Of a stretch of 14,196 nucleotides of DNA, positions 1 to 6,548 are shown one piece after another. A model generated the notes under the pieces. The model searched no databases. It saw only the letters and a list, made by a program, of their open reading frames with translations, and was not told the DNA's origin. The stretch spans positions 1 to 14,196 of the forward strand of contig CAYZFR010000101.1 in NCBI GenBank assembly GCA_964477875.1, in the 5' to 3' direction. The DNA comes from Kuafuiihalomonas sp964477875. GTDB lineage: Bacteria > Myxococcota > Kuafuiibacteriia > Kuafuiibacteriales > Kuafuiibacteriaceae. How positions within the stretch are numbered: the stretch's first letter is position 1; the number at the start of each line of letters is the position of its first letter. Position numbers and translations under genes: made by a program.

Positions 1-79
1 CCTCGGTCGAGCCGACGCCGTGGGCGACGTCCAGGTCAGCGACCGCAAAGCCTCCAGCAAGCTCCTCGAGACGCTCTGA
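1..79 (+). CDS. 3' end of an unidentified plus-strand gene
   Basis: Codons from base 2 run open to a TGA at 77-79. They give a 25-residue tail, starting LGRADAVGDVQ and ending SSKLLETL. Nearly every third codon position in this frame is G or C, as in the real genes of the window; the other two plus frames lack that pattern, which is why I call it coding. The gene begins outside the window. Its stop directly abuts the stop of the convergent gltG-like gene (TAG read from 82-80), so the two genes meet with no spacer. The tail is too short and featureless to identify a family. Confidence 0.42.
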   Translation, partial: LGRADAVGDVQVSDRKASSKLLETL

Positions 80-1438
80 CTAGCTTGCCGGGGTGAGGAT
101 GAACGGAAAGCTCACGAAGACCGAACCTCCGCTGGGGCGAGGGAAGCGCCAGGAGCGGGCGCGCCGCTTGATGCAAGACTCGAGGTCCGAGGAGCGGAGG
201 CTCCCGCCGAAGGCGATGTTGGCCGTACGACCGTTCTCCATGATCTCGAAGTCGATGATCAGCTTCCCCTCGAGCTCGCGGTTTCGTTTGAGCGCGCTCT
301 CGTAGCAGGCCTGGATGGCGCCCTTTTGGCGTCGCATCACCCGGTTGATCTTGTCGGGAGAAAGGTCGCCGTCCACGTCTGGAGCCTGAGCCTGGGCCGA
401 GCCACGGATCGCCGTCTCCTTTTTGGTGCCGGTCTTGACGTTCCCCCCGCCCTCGGTTTCGAGATCGCCGATGCCGACCTGCTCACCAGAACCCCCGCCG
501 CGGGTGGTCGTGCCCTCGGACGCGACGTCGACGCCCTGGACGCCCGAGAAGGCGTCGGCCAGGCTGCCGTCTTCGCCGCCTTCGGAGAACACGTCGGCCA
601 AGGCGCCCTTGCTCCCTTTTCCTTTGGCGCCCAAGACCTTGAGCAAACCCTTGCCGGCCACTTTCTCCTTCACGGCCTGCTTGCGAGCCCGCGCCGCTGC
701 TTCGGCGTCGGCGGGCTCCTTCGGCTCCTCGGGCTCTTGCTCGGCCTTCTTCTCCGGCTCTTTCTTCTTCTTTTCCTTCTTCTTGCCCTCATCGCTGGAT
801 TTCTCCGCCACTTCTTTTCTCGGTGGCTCGGGCTCCCGCTTGGGCATGATCAGCCGCTGAAAGCGTTCGTCGACCTCCTCGATCGACATCGGCTCCACGT
901 AGTTGCGCGCCTCGTACTTGGCCCATGCGATGGTCGCGATCGAGCTGATGAAGACCACCAGCAAGATGATCGAGAACTGCATGTCCAGCGCTTGAAAAAT
1001 CGAGCCCCGGAGCTCCGAGGGTAGAACCGGCTTGGCAGGGACGGCGGCCCGGGCCTTGAACTGAAAGAGGACGGTCACGTCCCCGATCACGACCTTGCCG
1101 CGGCTGGAGTCAGGCAGGGGTACCGCCTTGCTCCCCTTCCGTTCGACCACCTCGCCCGCCTCCTGGTGGCTCTGAAAGGTCTTCACCGTGCCGCCGTCGG
1201 CCTGGATACGGCCGTCCATGCCCTCGGAGAAGCGGAGCCAGTACTGCTTGCCGTCGTAGTCGAAGAGGTCGAAGGCCTTCGGCATCCCGTCGGCCGAGAC
1301 CTGGAAGGTCGACTTGGAGCCGGTGCCGATGGAAACGGTCTCCCGCTTCTTCATCTCCCGCTCGTCGATGATCTTGCCGCGCTGGACGATGCCGATGCGG
1401 AGGACCTTCGGCCCTTCATCTTTCTTCTGAGTGGACAT
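80..1438 (-). CDS. gltG: GltG/PglI-like inner-membrane protein: FHA-like head, one TM helix, AgmX/PglI TonB-like C-terminus
   Basis: This 452-residue protein has four parts. Residues about 11-128 are an FHA-like beta domain with the myxobacterial pattern of KVLRIGIVQ, RETVSIG, MDGRI, SSRGKVVIGD and VLFQF. A single membrane helix lies at about 154-174. A Lys/Glu/Pro-rich periplasmic linker at about 200-260 is followed by a Gly-rich stretch holding GLLKVLGAKG and ADAFSGVQGV. An AgmX/PglI C-terminal domain covers about 359-448, with a Cys pair (C378 in ACYE, C422 in ESCIKRR). In M. xanthus, GltG is an inner-membrane part of the gliding machine whose TonB-like end is thought to reach across the periplasm; that role is inferred here. 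The gene is last in the operon. The sequence TAGGAAATG places the upstream stop and an AGGA ribosome site just before the ATG at 1438. It could equally be an Nfs-type or other AgmX paralogue. Confidence 0.82.
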   Translation of the reverse strand: MSTQKKDEGPKVLRIGIVQRGKIIDEREMKKRETVSIGTGSKSTFQVSADGMPKAFDLFDYDGKQYWLRFSEGMDGRIQADGGTVKTFQSHQEAGEVVERKGSKAVPLPDSSRGKVVIGDVTVLFQFKARAAVPAKPVLPSELRGSIFQALDMQFSIILLVVFISSIATIAWAKYEARNYVEPMSIEEVDERFQRLIMPKREPEPPRKEVAEKSSDEGKKKEKKKKEPEKKAEQEPEEPKEPADAEAAARARKQAVKEKVAGKGLLKVLGAKGKGSKGALADVFSEGGEDGSLADAFSGVQGVDVASEGTTTRGGGSGEQVGIGDLETEGGGNVKTGTKKETAIRGSAQAQAPDVDGDLSPDKINRVMRRQKGAIQACYESALKRNRELEGKLIIDFEIMENGRTANIAFGGSLRSSDLESCIKRRARSWRFPRPSGGSVFVSFPFILTPAS

Positions 1439-1441
1439 TTC

Positions 1442-1681
1442 CTAGAAGGGCTCGCTTTCCACGGACTCGATGATCTTGGGGACGAAACTTCGCTTGAGCT
1501 CCAGGCCCTCGAAATTCAGGTTGGAGCGCTGAAGGATGTAGAAGGCCTGAGGCTTTTGGATCCGGCCCTCGATCCTGAGCACGTCGAGCTTGATCACGCG
1601 GCGGGGACGCCGGCGCTCCTGGGCCTCGACGGCGGGCGCGCTCGTGAACAGCAGCATCGCGATGAGCAGGCTTCGCATCAT
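1442..1681 (-). CDS. gltF: GltF-like small secreted periplasmic protein
   Basis: This 79-residue protein opens with a clear signal peptide (MMRSLLIAMLLFTSAPAVEA, probable cleavage A20|Q21). A short basic stretch (ERRRPRR) follows, then a compact region with VIKLDVLRIEGRIQKP, AFYILQRSNLNFEGL and a C-terminal KIIESVESEPF. It sits exactly where gltF lies between gltE and gltG in M. xanthus, and that position with the size is the main reason for the name. Its ATG overlaps the upstream stop (ATGA at 1681-1678) and its TAG is three bases before the gltG ATG, so it is very probably translated with its neighbours. M1 is chosen over M2 because of that overlap. Its biochemical function is unknown to me; a periplasmic adaptor within the Glt-like machine is an inference. 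Confidence 0.72.
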   Translation of the reverse strand: MMRSLLIAMLLFTSAPAVEAQERRRPRRVIKLDVLRIEGRIQKPQAFYILQRSNLNFEGLELKRSFVPKIIESVESEPF

Positions 1682-3015
1682 TGTAGTTCCTCGCCCGGGG
1701 CGGGCGTCTGTTCACCCGGCGATCCTTCCTCCGGCGCATCGGAAGAATTTGGCGGGGCGCCGCCCGGCTCCTCCTCCGCCTGCCGCTCGGCCTCTCGAGC
1801 CGCTCGCTTGGCGGCCCGCTGCCGGCGGCGCTCTTCGCGCTCGATGAGCTTCTTTTCGCGCTCGAGCCCTCGCTCGGCCTCGGTGATGTAGGATTGGACC
1901 CGCTTCGACTCCTCGTCGTCGAGCCCGGACCCGTCGGCAAGGTAGGTCTCCAGATACCGCTTTGCCACGCGCCAGCGCTCCAGTCGGTCGACACCGGGCA
2001 TCTCGTTGTCGAGGTAGAGGAGGCCCAGGTTGTAGGCCACTTCGGGCCCCGAGCTCTTCAGCCGCTGAGCCTCCTTGTAGGCCTCCTCGGCCTTCTCGAG
2101 CTCCAAGGTGCCCTTATACGCATTGCCCAGATTCAGATAGGCTTCGGCAAAGTCGGGGTAAAGGGACAGCGCTTGCTGGAGCGAATCGATGGCGGCTTCA
2201 TAGTCGTTGGTTTCGACGTACAGCGCGCCCAGATTGTTGTGAATCTCGGGCAGGTCGGCGCGTTTCTCCGCCGCCCGCTCGAAGGCTTCGATGGCCTCGG
2301 AGCGCTTGTCACGTTCGAGGTAGATCATGCCGAGCTGAAGCCACACCATCGGCTCGCTGTCGTCGATCTCCCGGGCCCGATCGAGCACCGAGTTGGCCAG
2401 CTCCAGCTGTTCGCGGCCTCGAAAGATGATGGCCAGGTTCACGAGGGCGCCGACGTTCTTCTCGTCGTCTTTGAGAAGCGCTTTGGCCTCCGCCTCCGCC
2501 TCCTCGATCCGGCCGCTTCGAATGAGGACTGAGATCAGCTCGTTGCGAAGCTTCGCGTTTTTCGGTCGCGTCTTCAGCGCCGCCCGCAGCCGACGCACCG
2601 CCGCGTCGGGCTCGTCGCGCCGCACCTCCAGATTGGCTCTGTTCTGGATCGCCTGGACCAGTCCAGGGTCTTTGCTGATGGCGGCGTCGTAGGCCTGGGC
2701 TGCCTGGTCGTACCGCCCGAGGCGCTCCAGCATCACGCCGGCGTCATAGCTGGCCAAGGCGTAGCTCGGATCCGCGGACTCGGCCTGACGGAAGGCCTGC
2801 AGGGCCGCCTCGGGATCCGAATTGACCAGGCCCATCCCTTTCTGGACCAGCTCGGCGGCCGAAGCCGACGGAGGCGGGGGCGGGACGGCCGGAGCAGCGG
2901 GCGGGGAGGACGCCGCGCCTTCGGCCGCGCTCGGTGGCGGACCGGCGCTACCGGAGGCACAGGCCACGAGCCCGAGAAGCAGGCACGAGCTGAGGATAGC
3001 CAGGTTTCGTCTCAT
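1678..3015 (-). CDS. gltE: GltE/AglT-like TPR lipoprotein
   Basis: This 445-residue protein begins MRRNLAILSS and has a lipobox (LVAC, lipidated Cys19). Ala at +2 would favour outer-membrane sorting under the E. coli rule, which may not hold strictly in Myxococcota. A Pro/Ala/Ser-rich tether (about 25-53) precedes some nine tandem TPR-like units at about 55-355, with typical motifs such as ALASYDAGVMLERLGRYDQA, NLGALYVETNDYEAAI and AYLNLGNAYKG. A charged Arg/Glu helix (about 375-420) and an acidic Pro-rich tail end the protein. AglT/GltE of M. xanthus is an outer-membrane-associated TPR lipoprotein that works with AgmU/GltD. The start overlaps the GltD stop (ATGA at 3015-3012). TPR similarity alone is weak; lipoprotein type, size and gene order carry the assignment. 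Confidence 0.78.
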   Translation of the reverse strand: MRRNLAILSSCLLLGLVACASGSAGPPPSAAEGAASSPPAAPAVPPPPPSASAAELVQKGMGLVNSDPEAALQAFRQAESADPSYALASYDAGVMLERLGRYDQAAQAYDAAISKDPGLVQAIQNRANLEVRRDEPDAAVRRLRAALKTRPKNAKLRNELISVLIRSGRIEEAEAEAKALLKDDEKNVGALVNLAIIFRGREQLELANSVLDRAREIDDSEPMVWLQLGMIYLERDKRSEAIEAFERAAEKRADLPEIHNNLGALYVETNDYEAAIDSLQQALSLYPDFAEAYLNLGNAYKGTLELEKAEEAYKEAQRLKSSGPEVAYNLGLLYLDNEMPGVDRLERWRVAKRYLETYLADGSGLDDEESKRVQSYITEAERGLEREKKLIEREERRRQRAAKRAAREAERQAEEEPGGAPPNSSDAPEEGSPGEQTPAPGEELQ

Positions 3016-6000
3016 GCCGGCGCCTCCTCGGTCTCGGCGGGCGCGGCTTCACCGGGCGCGGCTTCACCGGGCGCGGCTTCACCGGGCCCTGTGTCGCCCG
3101 GCGCGGGCTCGCTCGAATCCGCCGCGGCGCTTTCGGGCCCGATCAAACCGTTCCCCGAAACCCCGATCGGTTGGATGCCGCGCTTGCCACGCTTTTGGAT
3201 CGGGAACTCGCCGGGATTGTACTTGTTGAGGCCTTCCAAGGTGCGCTCGGTCCACTTGTTGCTGACCTTGGTCCGCTTACCCTCTTCATAGGCCTTCCGG
3301 TAGGCGGCTTCGGCCTTGCGCTCCAAGACCGCGGCTCGATCTTCCAGTTGGGCCTTGTACTCGAAGGCCAGCTCTTCGTCGTCTTGGATCTCGGGCGGGA
3401 TCGGCGCCGTGAACAAGGCCTCGGCAAATCGCTCGTAGGAGTGCCCGATCCGGTAGGAAGCGGCCAGAGTCGGCTCCACGCGCTTGTAGTCGAAGACCTG
3501 TTTATAGGCCTGCTCGACCTCGCGCTGCGCTCGTGCCTTGGCCTGAAGCGCCTTCACTTGGGCCTGGCCCGTCCCCTCGATCTCGATCTCGTCGTAGGCC
3601 CTGAACTTGGCCTCGGCCAGCTGCAGCTGGCAGTCGGCGGCGACGGCCCCGGCCGGAGACTGGACGGAGAGGCGCCGGCGCTGGAAGCTGCGAACACAGT
3701 CGGCGTAGGCTGATTGGGCCTGACGCTCCATGCCCTGGGCGGCGAAGGCCTCTCCCATCTTCTGGTAGGCCTTTACGATCCGCTCCCGCTGACTGCGGTC
3801 GTTTCGATGTCGGCGGATGAAGGACTCCAAGGTCGAGATCATCTGAGGCCAAGCCTTCATCTTCTCGTAGACGAGGGCGCTCCGGAAAAAGACCTCGCCC
3901 GCGTCGTCGCGACCCGAAAAAGCCCGAGCGTAGTCGGCGTAGGCGTCGGCAGCCCGGCCGTAGTCCTGCGTGTTCTCGAGAACGACGGCGAGGTTGTACA
4001 TGGCGTCGGCCCGGTTCTCGGAGTCGGGATAGCGGTCGATGAGCTTTCCGTAGGCCCCGACTGCGGTATCGAAGTCGAAGCCCTTCTCCGCGTTGATTCC
4101 CTCCCGGAACAAGGCCCTCGGCGCGAGGTCCGACTTCGGATAGCTGTCGTAGATGCGACGATAGACCTGGGACGCGCTGTCGAAGCGCTTCACCTTTTCG
4201 TAGGCGATGGCCGCGTTGAAGAGCGCCTTGTCCGCGAACTCGTGGCTCGGGTTCTCGTCGACCAGCCGAACGTAGGTGGTCGCCGCCTTCTCGTAGTCGC
4301 CCTGAGCGTCGAACTTCTCGGCCTGCTTGAACTGGGCGCCGACCTTGAACACCTGCAGCTGGGCCACGAACTCGTCTCGCTGGGTCGCTTCGTCGCCGGA
4401 GCTCGCCGCAGCCATGAGTCGGTTCGACACCTCCTCCACCGCTTCCCAGTCTTCGACCGCCAGATAGCTCTCGATGATGAGGTTCGAGGCGTACTTCGCG
4501 ACCTCGGACTGGGGATAGGTCTGAACGATGGTCTCGAAGCGCCGCCGGGCCTCCGGAAACTGATCGTGCCGGTAGTAGACCTCGGCCGCCCGATACGCGA
4601 TGGCCGGCGCCCTCTCTCCTTCGGGGATGAGGGTGAGATAGCGGTCCGAGGCCGAGACCAGCTCCTCACGCACCGGCGCGATGTCCTTGGGCGTCACCTC
4701 TTCGCCTTTCCGCTTGTCCGCGGTCAGGAGAGGGAGCTCCTTCAGCGCCCCCTTCTCGGCCTGGGTTTCGATCAGCCTTTCGTACGCGATGACCGCCGAC
4801 AGTGCGGCCGCCTCCAGATGCTTGTTGTTGACCGTCGAGTCCCGGACCTCGGCGTACTGGTCCGCGGCGGCGCCGTACTCGCCGCTGTAGAACAAGCACT
4901 CGGCCAGGTAGAACTCGAAGTCGTAGGCGTTGGAGCTCTTCGGGAAGCGCTTCAGGTAGCTCTGGTAGGCGTCGGCAGCCTGCCGGTAGCTGGTGGTCGC
5001 CTGCCGGATCTTGCCGTCGCCCTTGAAGGCCTGGGCCTGCTGGTGCCGGAAGATGGCGGCGGTATACAGCGAGCGCTCGGTCAGGCTCTCCGCCTTCCGC
5101 AGCGCGTCCTCGTTGCCGGCGTTAGCGGCATACCAGTCGGACCCCTTCGAGTAGTCGGCGACCAGCTCCTCCCGTGCCTCGGTCGCTCCGTCGAAGTCAC
5201 GAAGCCGCTCGTAGGCCCGAACGATCTTCTCTTGGGCCTCGGGGTTGTCGGGCTGATTCGGAAATTTTTCGATTGTGTAGGTCAGAACTTCGATCGCGTC
5301 CCGGTAACGGGTCTGATCGAAGAGGATCTCACCATAAGACTGCCAGAGCTCCGGCGCGTACTCTTCATCCTCCAGCGGCCCCAGTACCTGCTTCGCTCGC
5401 CCGAAGCCCCCCCAGCTCTCGTCGGCGAGAGAGATGGCCACGTACTCCAAGGCCTCCGCCCGAAGCTCGGATCCGCTGATGCCGGTCAAAGCCTCCTGCT
5501 GGTCGGCATAGGCGACGAGCTCGATGAAGGCGTCCACGGACTCCTGGAAGCGGTCGAGCCGATAGTAGGTCCAGGCGATCTTGTACAGCGCCTTGTCGTA
5601 GAAGGGGCTATCCGGATACTTCGTGACCTCGCCATAGGCGGCGAGGGCGTTCTCGAGATTCTCGGTCCCGGACCGGTCGAAGTAGATCTCGCCGATGCGT
5701 GTCCACACCTCGGGCAAGAACTTGCTGGTCGGGTGGTTGGCGGCCAGGGTCTGGTAGGCGTTCAGCGCCTGCTCATACTGCTGCTGCTCGCCATAGGCGT
5801 AGCCCAACAGGTAGCGGGCGGCGTCGGCGAGCCGGTAGTCCGGGAAGCGGCCCAAAAGCTCCGAATGTAGGGCGATGGTCTTCTCGTAGCTCGGGGCCGG
5901 CGGCTCGGGCTCGGTGGGCCTTCGCCCCTCGTCGAAGGCGATCAGCTCGTCTTCGTAGGCGCGGTTCGCGATCAAGAAATCGTCGGCCGACTTCTCGAAG

Positions 6001-6548
6001 TAGAGCTCGGCGAGCCGGAACATCGCGTCTGGCGTGTAGAGGGGGTCGTTGGGATACTTCTCGATGAAGGCCTCGAAGCGAGCGATGGCGTCGAGGCGAC
6101 GGCGACGCTCCTCCTCCTCCAGCTCTTCGATCGCGCTGTCGTACTGGAGGCTCAGAATCCGCTTCTGCTCTTCGTAGGCGAGGGCGATCCGCTCCTTGAG
6201 GTCTCGCGCGTACTCGGCGGCGCCGCGCTGAAAATACTCCAGCTCCCGCTCACGAAGCTTCAGCTCGGCCTCGAAGCCCTCCACCCCCATGATCTCCTCG
6301 GCCGTAGGAGGCTGGGGGGGACGCGACTCGGCCTGTGGAATGAGAGAGCCGGGCCCGCTCTCGGGTCGGTTCTCTTCGTCTAGATCTTGGCTGGTCGTGG
6401 CGCTGCCGACCTCGTCCAAGCTTTGTAGCTTCTGACCGACGTCGGCCTGAGGCGGCGCCTCCGGCGCGTCGGGCGGCGCCTCCTGCCCGAGGGCCGGCGC
6501 AGCCACCAAGCCCCAGGCGAGTCCGAAGATGAGCGGTCGGATCTTCAT
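3012..6548 (-). CDS. gltD: GltD/AgmU-like giant periplasmic TPR protein
   Basis: This 1178-residue protein has a signal peptide ending near ALG|QE (residue 21), a Pro/Glu-rich spacer, a charged helical segment at about 90-150 (from LKLRERELEYFQRG), then TPR units to about residue 1000. Many units carry the YPxSP/FPxS spacing of envelope TPR proteins (EKYPNDPLY, GRFPDYRLADAARYLLGYAY, RYPDSENRADAMYNLA). The C-terminus is an Ala/Pro/Glu tail with PGEAA repeats. Length is close to M. xanthus AgmU/GltD (about 1200 residues, from memory), a periplasmic scaffold of the gliding machine. ATGA overlaps on both sides (6548-6545 and 3015-3012) place it in the middle of the operon. An NfsD-type paralogue is an alternative. 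I see no frameshift or internal stop. Confidence 0.8.
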   Translation of the reverse strand: MKIRPLIFGLAWGLVAAPALGQEAPPDAPEAPPQADVGQKLQSLDEVGSATTSQDLDEENRPESGPGSLIPQAESRPPQPPTAEEIMGVEGFEAELKLRERELEYFQRGAAEYARDLKERIALAYEEQKRILSLQYDSAIEELEEEERRRRLDAIARFEAFIEKYPNDPLYTPDAMFRLAELYFEKSADDFLIANRAYEDELIAFDEGRRPTEPEPPAPSYEKTIALHSELLGRFPDYRLADAARYLLGYAYGEQQQYEQALNAYQTLAANHPTSKFLPEVWTRIGEIYFDRSGTENLENALAAYGEVTKYPDSPFYDKALYKIAWTYYRLDRFQESVDAFIELVAYADQQEALTGISGSELRAEALEYVAISLADESWGGFGRAKQVLGPLEDEEYAPELWQSYGEILFDQTRYRDAIEVLTYTIEKFPNQPDNPEAQEKIVRAYERLRDFDGATEAREELVADYSKGSDWYAANAGNEDALRKAESLTERSLYTAAIFRHQQAQAFKGDGKIRQATTSYRQAADAYQSYLKRFPKSSNAYDFEFYLAECLFYSGEYGAAADQYAEVRDSTVNNKHLEAAALSAVIAYERLIETQAEKGALKELPLLTADKRKGEEVTPKDIAPVREELVSASDRYLTLIPEGERAPAIAYRAAEVYYRHDQFPEARRRFETIVQTYPQSEVAKYASNLIIESYLAVEDWEAVEEVSNRLMAAASSGDEATQRDEFVAQLQVFKVGAQFKQAEKFDAQGDYEKAATTYVRLVDENPSHEFADKALFNAAIAYEKVKRFDSASQVYRRIYDSYPKSDLAPRALFREGINAEKGFDFDTAVGAYGKLIDRYPDSENRADAMYNLAVVLENTQDYGRAADAYADYARAFSGRDDAGEVFFRSALVYEKMKAWPQMISTLESFIRRHRNDRSQRERIVKAYQKMGEAFAAQGMERQAQSAYADCVRSFQRRRLSVQSPAGAVAADCQLQLAEAKFRAYDEIEIEGTGQAQVKALQAKARAQREVEQAYKQVFDYKRVEPTLAASYRIGHSYERFAEALFTAPIPPEIQDDEELAFEYKAQLEDRAAVLERKAEAAYRKAYEEGKRTKVSNKWTERTLEGLNKYNPGEFPIQKRGKRGIQPIGVSGNGLIGPESAAADSSEPAPGDTGPGEAAPGEAAPGEAAPAETEEAPA
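3041..3085 (+). repeat. Three perfect 15-bp tandem repeats in the gltD-like 3' end
   Basis: The unit GCGCGGCTTCACCGG occurs three times head to tail (3041-3055, 3056-3070, 3071-3085) without a mismatch. On the coding (minus) strand it encodes successive PGEAA pentapeptides in the disordered C-terminal tail of the large TPR protein. Because the unit is a multiple of three, copy-number change would keep the frame. It reads as a slippage-prone coding microrepeat rather than a binding site. Confidence 0.9.

Noticed and set aside
3714..5870. Long open frame of 718 codons on the plus strand
   Set aside because: It lies wholly antisense to the gltD-like gene, and its product is Leu/Val/Gly/Arg-rich with no recognisable domain. 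The opposite strand has clear TPR periodicity and a signal peptide. GC-rich DNA gives such mirror frames.
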